A DNA stretch of 64,000 bases from Prochlorococcus marinus str. MIT 0917 (GCF_027359575.1 NZ_CP114784.1:372001-436000), one strand, 5' to 3'. Counted from the stretch's first letter, positions 9,801 to 20,705 are shown. The notes: generated from the letters alone by a model not told the origin. Made by a program: numbers and translations.

Positions 9801-12800
9801 ATGTTTACACAGGTTCGCTCAGCCAATCGCAGAGTTTCACCTGTCGAGAATCACAAGCATAAAGCAGTGATGAAGGCCGTTTATGTGGTTCTTGAGCCTC
9901 AATATCAAAATGCTCTTACACAAGCTGCTAATTCATTAAATTCTCAAAATGGTCCCATTGGAATTGAACTTAATGGATATTTAATTGAAGAACTAAGAGA
10001 CAATGCCAATTATGAAAGCTTTAAAAAAGATATAGAAAAAGCTGATCTATTCGTAGCTTCACTGATTTTTATTGAAGATTTAGCACAAAAAGTTGTTGAA
10101 GCAGTTGAACCTCATAAGGAAAATCTTAAAGCTGCGGTTGTATTTCCATCAATGCCCGAAGTGATGCGATTGAACAAATTGGGTACTTTTTCTATGGCCC
10201 AGTTAGGTCAAAGTAAAAGCATCATTGGTGATTTCATGAAGAAGAGGAAAGAATCAGGTGGTGCTGGCTTTCAAGATTCAATGTTGAAGCTTCTAAATAC
10301 TCTTCCCTCAATTCTTAAGTATCTACCGGTTGACAAGGCTCAAGATGCTCGCAGTTTTATGCTTAGTTTTCAATATTGGTTAGGAGGGACTCCAGATAAT
10401 CTGAAAAATTTCCTACTAATGCTTGGGCGCAAATATGTATTTGCAGAACTAAACATTGAAGAAGAAAAAATAGAAGTTGCAGAGCCTGAAGTATTCCCAG
10501 ATTTAGGAATATGGCATCCTCTAGCACCAAATATGTTTGAGGATAAAAAAGAATATCTAAATTGGACTGCATCTAGAGATGACCTATCAAATAAGACCAA
10601 AGAAGGCCCAGTAATTGGTCTTGTACTTCAAAGAAGTCATATTGTTACTGGAGATGATGCTCACTACGTTGCCGTAATTCAAGAACTTGAATATAGGGGC
10701 GCAACAGTTATACCTATTTTTTGTGGTGGTTTAGATTTTTCTAAGCCAGTCAATGAATTTTATTACGATCCAATCAACCCAGACAAGCCAATTGTAGACG
10801 GAGTTGTATCACTTACTGGTTTTGCACTTGTAGGAGGTCCTGCAAGGCAAGATCACCCAAAAGCAATAGATGCATTAAAAAAACTCAATCGACCTTATAT
10901 GGTTGCTCTTCCACTAGTTTTTCAAACAACACAAGAATGGGAAGGAAGTGATCTAGGTCTTCATCCCGTTCAAGTTGCGCTTCAGATTGCAATTCCTGAA
11001 TTAGATGGAGCTATTGAGCCAATAGTATTATCTGGTCGTGATGATGCCACTGGCAAAGCTCATACACTTCAAGACAGAGTAGACGCAATAGCTGAAAGAG
11101 CTATTAGATGGTCATCACTAAGAATAAAAAAAAGAGACCAGAAGAAATTAGCAATTACCGTCTTTAGTTTTCCACCTGATAAAGGAAATGTTGGAACAGC
11201 TGCATACTTAGATGTGTTTGGCTCAATTTATAGAGTTTTAGAAGAAATGAAGCAGAAAGGTTATGACATAAAAGATATGCCTAGGAATCCAAAAGAATTG
11301 ATGGAGACATTAATAAATGATCCTGAAGCTTTACAAGGTTCTCCTGAACTATCAATAGCTCATCGAATGAGCGTAAAAGAATATGAAAAATTGACTCCTT
11401 ATTCTGAAAGGTTAGAAGAAAACTGGGGAAAGCCACCGGGAAATTTAAATAGTGACGGACAAAATCTTCTTATATATGGGAAAGAATTTGGCAATGTATT
11501 TGTTGGAGTACAACCAACTTTTGGATATGAAGGCGATCCTATGAGATTGCTTTATTCCAGGAGTGCTAGTCCTCATCATGGTTTTGCAGCTTATTACACT
11601 TATTTAGAAAAAGTTTGGAAGGCAGACGCAGTTCTACATTTTGGCACCCACGGATCACTTGAATTCATGCCTGGGAAACAAATGGGTATGAGTGAGACTT
11701 GTTATCCCGATTCATTAATTGGAGGTCTGCCTAATCTTTATTACTACGCAGCAAATAATCCTTCAGAAGCAACTATCGCAAAGAGAAGAGGCTATGCATC
11801 AACAATTAGTTATTTAACCCCCCCTGCTGAAAATGCTGGACTATATAAAGGTCTAAAAGAACTTGGAGAATTAGTTGGTTCCTATCAACAGTTACGAGAA
11901 AGTGGAAGAGGAATTCAAATTGTTAACGCCATAGTTGAAACATCAAAAAAATGTAATCTTGATGAAGATGTAAAACTACCTGAAAAAGATGCCTCCGAAT
12001 TAGACATAGATGCAAGAGATTTGGTAGTAGGAAATGTTTATAAACAATTAATGGAAATAGAAAGTCGATTACTACCTTGCGGCTTGCACACTATTGGAAA
12101 ACCAGCGACTGCTGAAGAAGCTATTGCAACATTAGTAAGTATCGCATCTATAGAAAGAGAAGATGATGGAATTAGATCTTTACCAGGTTTATTAGCTGAA
12201 TCAAAAGGGAAAACAATTGAGGAAGTATATGAAGGCAATAACAAGGGAATATTAGAAGATGTTGAACTTAATAAACTAATTACAGAAACAGCAAGAGATG
12301 CCGTTGGTTCAATGGTTAAGTCTCTTACAGGAAGAGATGGGAGAGTAAATATGAAGAAGAATATTTGGACCCTAATTGTTGAATTCTTAAGAGGAATTGG
12401 TTTCTCAATCCCATCACCATGGCAAGCATCAGCGAAGAAAGCTGGTTTTGAAAATGTAAATGCAAATTCACTTGATAAATTGTTTGACTATTTAAGATTT
12501 TGTTTAGAGCAAATATGTGCAGATAAAGAAATGGAAAGCTTGTTAAAAGCTCTAGATGGTGATTATGTTATTCCTGGCCCAGGTGGAGATCCCATAAGGA
12601 ATCCTGGAGTATTACCAAGTGGTAAAAATATTCATGCCTTAGATCCCCAATCGATACCAACAGTAGCGGCTGTGGCTTCAGCAAAAGGTGTGGTTGACAA
12701 ACTTATTGAAAGACAAAAAGAGGAACAAGGTACATGGCCGGAAACTATTGCTTGCGTACTTTGGGGTACTGACAACATTAAAACCTATGGAGAATCACTT

Positions 12801-13814
12801 GCTCAAATCCTATGGTTCGTAGGTGTAAAACCCAAGCCAGACTCTGTTGGAAGGGTCAATAAATTAGAGCTCCTATCTCTTCAGGAATTAGGAAGACCAA
12901 GAATTGATGTAGTAGTGAACTGTTCTGGTGTATTTAGAGATTTATTTATAAACCAAATGGCATTGATTGATCAAGCAGTAAAAATGGCTGCTGAGGCAGA
13001 TGAGCCAATCGATCAGAATTTCGTAAGAAAACATGCCCTTGAACAGGCAGAAAAGGAAGGGAAAAGCATCAGGGAATCTGCTAGCAGAGTTTTCTCAAAC
13101 GCAAGTGGCAGTTATAGCTCGAATGTCAATTTAGCAGTAGAGAATTCAACATGGGAAGAAGAAAATGAGTTACAAGAAATGTACCTTTCAAGGAAGACAT
13201 ATGCTTTTAACGCTGATAATCCAGGAGAAATGAATCAGAACAGGGATGTATTTGAATCTGTTATGAAAACAGCTGACGTTACCTTCCAAAACCTTGATTC
13301 TTCAGAAATATCACTAACAGATGTAAGTCACTATTTTGATTCAGATCCAACAAATTTAATTAAAAATCTTAGAGATGATGGTAAAGCTCCCAGCAGTTAC
13401 ATAGCAGACACAACTACAGCCAACGCACAGGTCAGATCTTTAAGTGAAACTATTAGATTAGATTCTAGAACAAAATTACTTAATCCAAAATGGTACGAAG
13501 GAATGCTCAAGTCTGGATATGAGGGAGTAAGAGAGGTATCAAATAGACTTAATTACACATTAGGATGGAGTGCAACTAGTGGCCAAGTTGATAATTTCGT
13601 ATATGAAGAGTCAAATGAAACCTTTATAAATGATCCAGAGATGAGGAAGAGATTAATGGAATTGAATCCTCATAGTTTTAGAAGAATAGTCGGTACACTT
13701 TTGGAAGTTAATGGGAGAGGATATTGGGAAACATCTGATGAGAATATTGAACAATTAAAAGAACTTTACCAAGAAGTAGAAGATAGAATTGAAGGAGTTA
13801 ATACAGAAGATTAG
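9801..13814 (+). CDS. chlH: Magnesium chelatase subunit H
   Basis: Large porphyrin-binding subunit of Mg-chelatase, which inserts Mg2+ into protoporphyrin IX at the first committed step of chlorophyll synthesis. 1337 residues is the usual ChlH size. Recognisable blocks include [19 protein letters not shown] in the N-terminal domain, [32 protein letters not shown] (conserved His and Glu residues of the active-site region) and the C-terminal [20 protein letters not shown]. It is a single gene with its own promoter region shared with dapB. ChlD and ChlI are not in the window. Confidence 0.98.
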   Translation: MFTQVRSANRRVSPVENHKHKAVMKAVYVVLEPQYQNALTQAANSLNSQNGPIGIELNGYLIEELRDNANYESFKKDIEKADLFVASLIFIEDLAQKVVEAVEPHKENLKAAVVFPSMPEVMRLNKLGTFSMAQLGQSKSIIGDFMKKRKESGGAGFQDSMLKLLNTLPSILKYLPVDKAQDARSFMLSFQYWLGGTPDNLKNFLLMLGRKYVFAELNIEEEKIEVAEPEVFPDLGIWHPLAPNMFEDKKEYLNWTASRDDLSNKTKEGPVIGLVLQRSHIVTGDDAHYVAVIQELEYRGATVIPIFCGGLDFSKPVNEFYYDPINPDKPIVDGVVSLTGFALVGGPARQDHPKAIDALKKLNRPYMVALPLVFQTTQEWEGSDLGLHPVQVALQIAIPELDGAIEPIVLSGRDDATGKAHTLQDRVDAIAERAIRWSSLRIKKRDQKKLAITVFSFPPDKGNVGTAAYLDVFGSIYRVLEEMKQKGYDIKDMPRNPKELMETLINDPEALQGSPELSIAHRMSVKEYEKLTPYSERLEENWGKPPGNLNSDGQNLLIYGKEFGNVFVGVQPTFGYEGDPMRLLYSRSASPHHGFAAYYTYLEKVWKADAVLHFGTHGSLEFMPGKQMGMSETCYPDSLIGGLPNLYYYAANNPSEATIAKRRGYASTISYLTPPAENAGLYKGLKELGELVGSYQQLRESGRGIQIVNAIVETSKKCNLDEDVKLPEKDASELDIDARDLVVGNVYKQLMEIESRLLPCGLHTIGKPATAEEAIATLVSIASIEREDDGIRSLPGLLAESKGKTIEEVYEGNNKGILEDVELNKLITETARDAVGSMVKSLTGRDGRVNMKKNIWTLIVEFLRGIGFSIPSPWQASAKKAGFENVNANSLDKLFDYLRFCLEQICADKEMESLLKALDGDYVIPGPGGDPIRNPGVLPSGKNIHALDPQSIPTVAAVASAKGVVDKLIERQKEEQGTWPETIACVLWGTDNIKTYGESLAQILWFVGVKPKPDSVGRVNKLELLSLQELGRPRIDVVVNCSGVFRDLFINQMALIDQAVKMAAEADEPIDQNFVRKHALEQAEKEGKSIRESASRVFSNASGSYSSNVNLAVENSTWEEENELQEMYLSRKTYAFNADNPGEMNQNRDVFESVMKTADVTFQNLDSSEISLTDVSHYFDSDPTNLIKNLRDDGKAPSSYIADTTTANAQVRSLSETIRLDSRTKLLNPKWYEGMLKSGYEGVREVSNRLNYTLGWSATSGQVDNFVYEESNETFINDPEMRKRLMELNPHSFRRIVGTLLEVNGRGYWETSDENIEQLKELYQEVEDRIEGVNTED

Positions 13815-13821
13815 TTATATA

Positions 13822-14673
13822 TTAAATAATAGACTTTGTCATTCTTATAACCTGAGAAATTTGTTTAATATCATGAACTCTTAAAATATCAACTCCAGCA
13901 ATAACGCAACGTGAAGCCACTGCAGAGGTACCAAATATTCTTTTATTAGGGTCCGGTTCATTAAGAACTGACCCGATAAATCTTTTTCTAGAAGCGCCTA
14001 TTAATACTGGATAATTCATAGAAACAAATTCATCTATTTTTTTAAGCAAGGTTAAGTTTTGATTAACATTCTTTCCAAATCCCAATCCAGGATCAATAAT
14101 TATTTGTTCATTATTTATACCTTTCAATATTGCTAAATCGATTTGATTTAATAATTCATCTTTCACATTATTAACAACGTTTGAATATGTAGCCAAAGAA
14201 TCCATTGTCTTACTATTTCCACGACTATGAGTCAAAATATAAGGACAATCTTTATCTGCAATAACACTAAAGATCTCGGGATCATGACGACCACCACTAA
14301 CATCGTTAATCCAATCGGCACCAGTATTTATTACTTTTTCTGCGACAGAATGATGATAAGTGTCTACAGAAATTGGTATCTCGGGATGTAATAATTTTAA
14401 TTCTTTTATTAAAGGAAGCAATCTTTTAATCTCAATTTCGGCTCCAACCTCAGATGCACCTGGTCGTGTGCTCTGTGCCCCAATATCTAGAATGTGTGCT
14501 CCTTGTTTAATACATAATGATGCATGTTTAATTGCAGACGGTAAGTCAATATAAAGTCCACCATCACTAAATGAATCTTTAGTGATATTTACTATTGCCA
14601 TTAAATGGGTTTCTCTTTCCCAATGTTCTGGTAGATATTTATTATATTGTTTCGTAATTTGCAATTCTCGCAA
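13822..14673 (-). CDS. folP: Dihydropteroate synthase
   Basis: Joins 4-aminobenzoate to the dihydropterin pyrophosphate in folate synthesis. 283 residues; motifs in order are [14 protein letters not shown] (pterin-binding start), [35 protein letters not shown] and GASRKRFIG (phosphate-binding Lys and Arg). Its start lies 32 bp inside tpiA on the same strand, so the two are translationally linked. It ends 8 bp from the end of chlH in convergent orientation. Confidence 0.96.
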   Translation of the reverse strand: MRELQITKQYNKYLPEHWERETHLMAIVNITKDSFSDGGLYIDLPSAIKHASLCIKQGAHILDIGAQSTRPGASEVGAEIEIKRLLPLIKELKLLHPEIPISVDTYHHSVAEKVINTGADWINDVSGGRHDPEIFSVIADKDCPYILTHSRGNSKTMDSLATYSNVVNNVKDELLNQIDLAILKGINNEQIIIDPGLGFGKNVNQNLTLLKKIDEFVSMNYPVLIGASRKRFIGSVLNEPDPNKRIFGTSAVASRCVIAGVDILRVHDIKQISQVIRMTKSII

Positions 14674-15382
14674 AATTTGTAGGATCTAAAGAGGCTCCAC
14701 CGACTAATACACCATCAATATCTGACATAGACATGATTTCATCAATATTATTTGATTTAACTGATCCACCATATTGAATAATTACATCTTCGTAACCAGT
14801 CCATTTACGAATCAATCCGCAAATCCTATTCGCCTCATTTGCTTCACATGTTTTGCCAGTTCCTATTGCCCAAATTGGTTCATAAGCGACTATGAGCCTT
14901 TTAACATCAATGCCTTCAAGACCCTGATCAACTTGTCTTCTGATAACCCTTTCTGCTTCACCCAGCTCTCTTTGTTCAATAGTTTCTCCAACACAAACAA
15001 TTGGAATTAATTGATGATCTTGGGCCGATTGGGCTCTCTTATTTATTTGTTCATCACTTTCACTGAAATACTTTCGTGGCTCACTATGTCCAACAATTGC
15101 ACATTTAACAGAGAGCTCGTTAAGCATGAGAGGAGAAACCTCGGCTGTATAGGCTCCACTATCCTCCCAATGAACATTTTGGCTAGATAAAGAAAGATAT
15201 TCGCTTTTATCCTTAATGAACTCAGAGAGAGGGTACAGGGCTGTAAATGGGGGTGCAATAACAATCTCCCTATCTTTTTTTGGTATATCTTTCAATAATG
15301 GGATTAATACACGCATGTACTCAATCGCCTCAGTACAAGTCATGTTCATTTTCCAATTCCCTGCAATGACGGGTTTACGCAC
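14642..15382 (-). CDS. tpiA: Triose-phosphate isomerase
   Basis: Interconverts dihydroxyacetone phosphate and glyceraldehyde 3-phosphate in glycolysis and the Calvin cycle. 246 residues; GNWKMN carries the catalytic Lys, IVGHSEPR the catalytic His, [12 protein letters not shown] the catalytic Glu and flexible loop 6, and GGSVKSNN the phosphate loop. It overlaps the downstream folP by 32 bp and follows the S4 gene by 9 bp, so S4-tpiA-folP form one unit. Confidence 0.97.
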   Translation of the reverse strand: MRKPVIAGNWKMNMTCTEAIEYMRVLIPLLKDIPKKDREIVIAPPFTALYPLSEFIKDKSEYLSLSSQNVHWEDSGAYTAEVSPLMLNELSVKCAIVGHSEPRKYFSESDEQINKRAQSAQDHQLIPIVCVGETIEQRELGEAERVIRRQVDQGLEGIDVKRLIVAYEPIWAIGTGKTCEANEANRICGLIRKWTGYEDVIIQYGGSVKSNNIDEIMSMSDIDGVLVGGASLDPTNFARIANYETI

Positions 15383-15391
15383 GCTGGCTCC

Positions 15392-15610
15392 TCATTTTTC
15401 GCTTCTTGCCAACTTACGGCCTAGAGGATCAGAATTTGGAACAATGTATGTTTCATTTGCAAAAATAATTTGATCACCATCAATTAATTTTCTTCCTCTT
15501 CTGTTTTCAACTATGCCATTAACTGATATTTTTCCTGATTTAATAATCATTTTAGCTTCTCCTCCAGTCTGAACGATCCCAATAAATTTCAGAAATTGAT
15601 CTAATTTCAT
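15392..15610 (-). CDS. S4-domain RNA-binding protein
   Basis: 72 residues made almost entirely of an S4 fold: LDQFLKFIGIVQTGGEAKMI then GKISVNGIVENRRGRKL. This is the short YbcJ/YaaA-like type that binds structured RNA. It is the first gene of the S4-tpiA-folP run and is divergent from the ABC exporter, with 37 bp between starts. Confidence 0.88.
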   Translation of the reverse strand: MKLDQFLKFIGIVQTGGEAKMIIKSGKISVNGIVENRRGRKLIDGDQIIFANETYIVPNSDPLGRKLARSEK

Positions 15611-15647
15611 TTAATTGCCTTAAATTAAACATTGATAGTTTGATGGA

Positions 15648-17384
15648 ATGAAACAAAAAAACAAAATAAATTTCATTTACCTGATAGAGAGACTCAAGGG
15701 ACATTTGCCAATTTTGCTGCTGGGTGGAATAAGCATGTTTGTATATGTAATTTGCTGGCCAATACTCGCATGGCTATCAGGAAAGTTAATACCTGGTATT
15801 GGTCAAGGAAATACAAAACTAGTTTTAACTGTAATTTTACAAGCACTAATTATTTTTATAATTCAAAAAACGGCACAATATCTACAAGATAGTCTCCTAG
15901 CAAAGCCCGCACTATCAATAAGCCAAGATCTTCGGACAACACTATTTAGAAAACTTCAAAAAAGTAATATACTATTCATAGAAAAACTTTCATCTGGAGA
16001 TATTGCATACAGACTAACAGAGGATGTTGATCGAGTTGGAGAAGTTATTTATAAATCTATTCAAGATACGACACCATCCATATTTCAATTATTAGCCGTA
16101 TTTGGTTACATGATATTTATTGACTGGAATTTATCACTTGCAACAATCATATTAGCTCCGTTAATTGCATTATTAGTTAGTAATTTTGGAGGAAGAGTAT
16201 TAAAAGCATCCGAAAAAAGTCAAAATAAAATTAGCTCTTTAGCAGGTTTGCTTTCAGAGGCAATTCAAGGACTACCAATGGTTAAAGCATTTGCAGTAGA
16301 AGAGTGGTTGCAAAATGATTTTGATAAACAAGTTGAATTACATAAAGAAGCCAAATTTAATATGCTTAAGCTTGTAGCCCTTCAACATCCAATAGTTGGC
16401 TTAATAGAAGTAATAGGCATTTTGAGTATCCTCTCGATTGGAACATTTAGAATACAAACTGGGGGTATGTCTACCGAAGAATTTGGAAGTTATTTTACGG
16501 CACTAATAATGTTAATAGATCCAATAAGCCATATAACTACAAACTACAACGAATTAAAGCAGGGACAAGCATCACTTAGAAGATTAAATGAAATAACAGT
16601 CAATCCACATGAAATATCGACATCTAATAGAGGTTTGATACCCAATAAACTAGATGGGAAGATTACATTTAAGAATGTATTTTTTTCGTATAGCCAGGAT
16701 AATGAAGTAATAGAGGATATAAGTTTAGAGATAGATAGTGGTAAAATCACTGCCCTAGTAGGTCCGTCGGGTGCAGGTAAAAGTACGATCTTTTCATTAA
16801 TATTAAAATTCATAGAACCTAATAAAGGATCAATATTTATTGATGAGTACAATTTAAACAAAGTAAATACCAACTATTTACGAAGATTAATAGGCATAGT
16901 TCCCCAAAAAACATTTATATTTTCAGGGACCATTGCTGAAGCGATAAGATTTGGAAGGTCCACGACCAGACAAAACATTGTAAATGCTGCAAAAATTGCA
17001 AATGCTCACGATTTTATTGAACAATTCCCCGATGGCTACGAAACTTTTATAGAAGAAAGAGGTACCAATCTTTCAGGAGGTCAACTGCAAAGAATATCAA
17101 TAGCAAGAGCTCTAGTAGGAGATCCAACAATTTTATTACTAGATGAAGCTACTAGCGCTTTGGATGCGGAAGCTGAAGAATCCGTTCAAAAAGGTCTTAA
17201 ACAAGCTATGCATAGTAGAACAGTCTTAGTAATCGCTCATAGATTATCAACAATACAAAAGGCAGATAAAATAGCAGTTATTGAGAAAGGAAGAATATGC
17301 GAAGTAGGTAATCATAAAGAATTAATTAATAGGCAGGGAAGATATAAAGAGTTTTGCGATAAACAATTTATTAAAAGCTTTTAA
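15648..17384 (+). CDS. ABC exporter, fused membrane and ATPase domains
   Basis: 578 residues of the MsbA-like half-transporter type. Residues 1-310 form the six-helix membrane domain with the coupling segment GDIAYRLTEDVDRVGE. The nucleotide-binding domain follows, with Walker A GPSGAGKST near 372, signature LSGGQLQRISIARAL near 474, Walker B ILLLDEATSALD near 495 and switch His in VIAHRLST near 530. It probably acts as a homodimer exporting a lipid or hydrophobic compound; the substrate is unknown. ATG 15648 gives a normal length. Confidence 0.93.
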   Translation: MKQKNKINFIYLIERLKGHLPILLLGGISMFVYVICWPILAWLSGKLIPGIGQGNTKLVLTVILQALIIFIIQKTAQYLQDSLLAKPALSISQDLRTTLFRKLQKSNILFIEKLSSGDIAYRLTEDVDRVGEVIYKSIQDTTPSIFQLLAVFGYMIFIDWNLSLATIILAPLIALLVSNFGGRVLKASEKSQNKISSLAGLLSEAIQGLPMVKAFAVEEWLQNDFDKQVELHKEAKFNMLKLVALQHPIVGLIEVIGILSILSIGTFRIQTGGMSTEEFGSYFTALIMLIDPISHITTNYNELKQGQASLRRLNEITVNPHEISTSNRGLIPNKLDGKITFKNVFFSYSQDNEVIEDISLEIDSGKITALVGPSGAGKSTIFSLILKFIEPNKGSIFIDEYNLNKVNTNYLRRLIGIVPQKTFIFSGTIAEAIRFGRSTTRQNIVNAAKIANAHDFIEQFPDGYETFIEERGTNLSGGQLQRISIARALVGDPTILLLDEATSALDAEAEESVQKGLKQAMHSRTVLVIAHRLSTIQKADKIAVIEKGRICEVGNHKELINRQGRYKEFCDKQFIKSF

Positions 17385-17428
17385 GAATGTAATTAATGCT
17401 ATATTATATAGAAATTAATATTAATTGA

Positions 17429-17665
17429 ATGTCAAATAGCAAATCAAATGAAATGGAAGCTATTCTAACATTTGAAGATAAAAAATATGATCTTAAAAAC
17501 TGTCCAAAAGAAGTACAGGAACTCGTGAAAGGTATGCAAGTTGCAGATGCACAATTAAGGATGCATGAAGACACCCTGAAAGTACTAGCAGTCGGTCGTC
17601 AACATCTTGCTTCGCAGTTAAAGGCAAAACTTGAAACAATAAATCCTATAAATAATAAGCAATAG
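17429..17665 (+). CDS. Small conserved protein, DUF6447-like
   Basis: 78 residues: a short strand EAILTFEDKKYDLKNCP followed by helix VQELVKGMQVADAQLRMHED and a C-terminal helix ending QLKAKLETIN. It resembles a small picocyanobacterial family that I know as DUF6447. Soluble, with no catalytic motif. It follows the ABC exporter by 44 bp. Function unknown. Confidence 0.7.
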   Translation: MSNSKSNEMEAILTFEDKKYDLKNCPKEVQELVKGMQVADAQLRMHEDTLKVLAVGRQHLASQLKAKLETINPINNKQ

Positions 17666-17840
17666 TTAAATTTAATATAAAAATATATTTAAGTTGATGA
17701 ATAATTAAAATTAAAAAAATCTTACAACATAAGTTATATAGGATAGTACAAATACTTATTAAATTATAAACATTAATTATTTCCCATTATCTGTCATTTG
17801 TCGACCACGGCATGAGAGAATCTAAAGAAAATATAAAGAG

Positions 17841-18131
17841 ATGGGAACAAAAGGGTATTGGCTCAAACAGGCCAAAATTGAAAGCACAGCTCAATTTATT
17901 GAATACGTTAAAACCGTGGTTCCATGGCTTAGATCAGTAGGTGGAACAATTATTGCTAAAGATGTGAATCAAAATTCAGATTTAAACGAATGGGATGGTG
18001 GTCAATTAGGGGTAATAGTTGAATTTGAATCTAAAGCTGCTGCTCAAAAGGCATTTAATTCATCAGAATTTCAAGAATATATAAAATATAGCGGAATTGA
18101 GAATCAATTATCCCTATCAATAATTGGATAA
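17841..18131 (+). CDS. DUF1330-like protein
   Basis: 96 residues: KGYWLKQAKIESTAQFIEYV then VGGTIIAKD, LGVIVEFESKAAAQKAFNSS and EYIKYSG, the dimeric alpha/beta ferredoxin-like layout of DUF1330. A longer paralogue sits at 61423, with the same GYW...AKV, GG...FAKD, FPS...A.EAY.S.EYQ pattern. Substrate unknown; the fold call is good. Confidence 0.8.
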   Translation: MGTKGYWLKQAKIESTAQFIEYVKTVVPWLRSVGGTIIAKDVNQNSDLNEWDGGQLGVIVEFESKAAAQKAFNSSEFQEYIKYSGIENQLSLSIIG

Positions 18132-18171
18132 CTGAATTATGATTATGGAATTATAAATAGGTAAATTAAAA

Positions 18172-18399
18172 ATGATAAGAGACTCCTCAACTCTTCAAAA
18201 GGGACAAAGTTTAAGAGTTGAAATTAATGAAGTAAAAGATCGACTACCACAAAATATTCTTGAGAAAATAAGAAAGGATCCTGTTGTCGAATTAGTTGGT
18301 TATAAAATGGTAGATGGAAATCAATTTGGACTAGTAGTGAAACTTACTAATGGAGAAATAAATTGGTTTTTCGAAAAGGAATTATCAGAAATAATGTAA
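18172..18399 (+). CDS. DUF2862-like protein
   Basis: 75 residues with GQSLRVEINEVKDRLPQNIL, GYKMVDGNQFGLVVKL and a closing NWFFEKEL. The pattern matches DUF2862, a small SH3-like cyanobacterial family. It follows the DUF1330-like gene by 40 bp. Function unknown. Confidence 0.75.
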   Translation: MIRDSSTLQKGQSLRVEINEVKDRLPQNILEKIRKDPVVELVGYKMVDGNQFGLVVKLTNGEINWFFEKELSEIM

Positions 18400-18498
18400 T
18401 TATACCTATAATTGAATATTACTTATATGACTAAAAGATACATATTAAGAAAACAAATGATTAATAACCTATATTGAAACAAACCAAATGAAAAGATT

Positions 18499-18639
18499 AT
18501 GCCTTACAACCAAATCACCGTTGTACTTGGTGGACTTATGCATATTCCTGCAATAATACTAGTTCTACGATTTATTGAAAACAGATTTAATAATAGAAAC
18601 TGGACTACTGAAGAGCTTAATTACAATAAAATAACCTAA
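18499..18639 (+). CDS. Small membrane peptide (46 aa)
   Basis: ATG at 18499 opens MPYNQITVVLGGLMHIPAII and continues with LVLRFIENRFNNRNWTTEEL before TAA. One hydrophobic helix is followed by a polar, basic tail. I do not recognise it; hydrophobicity and a clean start and stop support coding. Confidence 0.5.
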   Translation: MPYNQITVVLGGLMHIPAIILVLRFIENRFNNRNWTTEELNYNKIT

Positions 18640-18699
18640 TACTTCTTATTAAGAATAATTTAGAATTTTATTATATTTATACAAGTAATAAAGTAAATA

Positions 18700-19311
18700 A
18701 TGAAAACTATAATAATTACAGGCCCATCTGGCTCCGGAAAGTCATATTTAAGTAATAAGCTATCTAAAATATTTTATAATTCAATAGTAATAAAAACTGA
18801 TTCATATTATAGAGATAATATATTAATCCAAATATTATCAAACTTTATATATGATATTTATGATAGGCCATTTAGTATAAAGAAAGACGAATTAAATAAA
18901 ACACTTAGATCAATACAAAATGAAGATAGATTTATAACATTTTACAATTATAATTTTATATTGAAAAAATCAACAAAATCAATAAAATCAATCAACTATA
19001 ATAATGACAATCAATTCTTAATAATAGAAGGAATATTTGCACATAGGTTAGATTTAAACTATCAAGATACTATAAATATTTTATGTGACGGGAGAAAAGA
19101 CATCTGTTTTCAAAGAAGACTTAAAAGAGATAAGAGAGAAAGAGGAAGAAACAATATAGAAGTTAAAAACAAATTTAAACAGTCATGGAATTTATTCTAT
19201 AAAAATATTAAATACTATGTTAACAATTATAATGTAATGGAAGTAAATCTATTGAAAAAAGATTCATACAATAGATTAATTATTAATTTAAAAAATATAA
19301 AAAATAACTAA
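18700..19311 (+). CDS. P-loop kinase, uridine kinase-like
   Basis: 203 residues beginning MKTIIITGPSGSGKSYLSNK, a perfect Walker A in the position used by uridine kinase and phosphoribulokinase relatives. A Lid-like basic block RRLKRDKRERGRNNIEVK follows LCDGRKDICF. FLIIEGIFAHR corresponds to the 'EGilal' strand of uridine kinases. The phosphate acceptor is unknown. The gene is even richer in A and T than its neighbours (long Ile, Asn, Lys and Tyr runs), consistent with accessory DNA. It ends at a hairpin terminator. Confidence 0.85.
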   Translation: MKTIIITGPSGSGKSYLSNKLSKIFYNSIVIKTDSYYRDNILIQILSNFIYDIYDRPFSIKKDELNKTLRSIQNEDRFITFYNYNFILKKSTKSIKSINYNNDNQFLIIEGIFAHRLDLNYQDTINILCDGRKDICFQRRLKRDKRERGRNNIEVKNKFKQSWNLFYKNIKYYVNNYNVMEVNLLKKDSYNRLIINLKNIKNN

Positions 19312-19343
19312 GACAAATTAAAAATTTAATTCTCTTAGTTATT
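19303..19343. terminator. Bidirectional hairpin terminator
   Basis: A 10-bp perfect inverted repeat, AATAACTAAG / CTTAGTTATT, with a second AATTAAA/TTTAATT stem inside. It overlaps the stop codon of the kinase-like gene and faces the end of the minus-strand 49-residue gene across a run of 19 A. Confidence 0.7.
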
Positions 19344-19348
19344 CTATG

Positions 19349-19367
19349 AAAAAAAAAAAAAAAAAAA
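19349..19367. repeat. A19 homopolymer tract
   Basis: Nineteen consecutive A. Read on the minus strand it is a T19 run about ten bases after the stop of the 49-residue membrane peptide gene. A second tract of 18 A lies 380 bp away beside its paralogue. Confidence 0.9.
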
Positions 19368-19377
19368 TTAGTACTCT

Positions 19378-19527
19378 CTACTTTTTCACCTCTGGAGCGT
19401 TCATACCATCGTAGTCAGGACCAACCATTAATCCAACAATTGCAAATAATGCAATTGATGCAACTCCAACCAAAACTGCTGTTGGCGCTGGAGTACTAGT
19501 TAGGCCAGCAAATAACAAATTGCCCAT
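19378..19527 (-). CDS. 49-residue membrane peptide, copy A
   Basis: Begins MGNLLFAGLTSTPAPTAVLV, followed by a hydrophobic helix ending FAIVGLMVGPDYDG, then MNAPEVKK. It aligns end to end, without gaps, with copy B at 19819: both have FAGL.STPAPTA, a membrane helix and VGP[DN]YDG. Length is identical at 49. The layout, with a short lumenal or cytosolic N-part, one helix and a short tail, recalls small photosystem subunits, but I cannot match it to one. It was found by reading the minus strand directly. Confidence 0.75.
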   Translation of the reverse strand: MGNLLFAGLTSTPAPTAVLVGVASIALFAIVGLMVGPDYDGMNAPEVKK

Positions 19528-19747
19528 AAAAGTTAAATAAAGCTAGTTATAAATAGCAGAAAAAGGAATAAATTAATTAATTAGTAACTTGTTTTAAATC
19601 AAAAACTGTCAAATAGAAAATTTGATACACAGATAAGAAGCTATTGTTTAAATGCTATAAAATATTAATTACATTGTTATTTAGTAATCGTACACATAAG
19701 ATTTAAAATTTATCTAGATAGAATCAATTCGTTTGCATTTGATTATT

Positions 19748-19797
19748 AAAAAAAAAAAAAAAAAAGTGGGTAAACATGAAAAAACATGTCAACCCAC
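19748..19797 (-). terminator. Hairpin plus T18 terminator for 49-residue peptide B
   Basis: On the minus strand GTGGGTTGACATG pairs with CATGTTTACCCAC (one mismatch and one wobble) and is followed directly by 18 T. It lies just downstream of the stop of copy B at 19819. Confidence 0.8.
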
Positions 19798-19818
19798 CTG
19801 ATTGATTAGATAAACTAA

Positions 19819-19968
19819 TTATTTAGATGTATTTGGGTCATTAAAACCATCGTAATTAGGGCCAACTACGACAGCCATAATTCCGAATAGGGCCATAAAC
19901 GCGATACCTATGATTGGTGCAGTAGGAGCTGGTGTACTTAGTAGTCCAGCGAAGGTTAAAGGAAGCAT
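19819..19968 (-). CDS. 49-residue membrane peptide, copy B
   Basis: Begins MLPLTFAGLLSTPAPTAPII, with a central hydrophobic helix and tail VGPNYDGFNDPNTSK. The frame is open upstream to 20040, but the internal ATG at 19968 gives exactly the 49 residues of copy A, so I choose that start. It is a tandem duplicate with the same orientation and its own terminator. Single-pass membrane location is inferred. Confidence 0.78.
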   Translation of the reverse strand: MLPLTFAGLLSTPAPTAPIIGIAFMALFGIMAVVVGPNYDGFNDPNTSK

Positions 19969-20283
19969 GTTCTTTAGTAAGACCCAATATAAATACCAGT
20001 CATCAGGGAATATGACCATTGATATTTTAATTTGTAACATTTAGGTATAGCTTAAGTAAGCTATGACTGGGTTTAGAAAGAGAATCATGAAGATATCTCG
20101 GTGAATCTCAAATTCATGAAAGTTGAGCAATCTGCTGTTTGTCGAACAGATTGGTTGGTTCAAAAAATATGGGTTAAAAGTGAATAAATATATTTTTATG
20201 GTTTAATACCTTCAAGAATATTATAAAAAAAGAAGAAAAATTTGTTAATATAATATATTAAAAGATAAATTTAAAGTATCGAA

Positions 20284-20685
20284 GTGATTTCTAACTTACG
20301 TCCAATTACACCCGTCAAAGAATTTGAAGAAGCATGTATAAAAGCCAGTTTAAATAACAAAGAACAGAAGATTATTGATCACATTAGATATGTTGGCGTA
20401 TTTACACAGCCGTCACTTACAAAAGAACTGCAATTAGAATCGAAGCCACCAATATTATCTGTGCTATGCGAAATTTGCAGAAAGATAGGTAAACATATGC
20501 CCAATCACTTTAATAAAGTCAGAAAATGGTCCAAGGAAATAAATGAGCATAAAGTCAAATGGGATGGTGATTTAGTCTGTTCGTTGGCTTGGGATAAAGA
20601 CGGAGAACGATTATCTCCAGAGAATGGGACATGTTTATACCATACATTTGCAGTACACAAAGAATTATTCCAAGGACTAGATTAA
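20284..20685 (+). CDS. Conserved hypothetical protein (133 aa)
   Basis: GTG start at 20284. Soluble, helical N-part (EEACIKASLNNKEQKIIDHI), then CEICRKIGKHMPNHF with a CxxC pair, and a C-terminal segment with WDGDLVCSLAWDKDGERLSP. The CxxC might bind a metal, but no second pair is present. I do not recognise the family. The 240 bp upstream hold a CAATCTG/CAGATTG inverted repeat and no gene. Confidence 0.6.
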   Translation: MISNLRPITPVKEFEEACIKASLNNKEQKIIDHIRYVGVFTQPSLTKELQLESKPPILSVLCEICRKIGKHMPNHFNKVRKWSKEINEHKVKWDGDLVCSLAWDKDGERLSPENGTCLYHTFAVHKELFQGLD

Positions 20686-20705
20686 ATAACCAATTTAGAA
20701 GAATG

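Noticed and set aside
10363-10600. Two overlapping minus-strand frames inside chlH
   Set aside because: Shadows of the chlH coding sequence with no sensible composition.
20095-20165. Inverted repeat CAATCTG/CAGATTG before the gene at 20284, considered as a riboswitch or RNA
   Set aside because: Only seven pairs in an AT-rich spacer, no conserved loop sequence; not enough to call.
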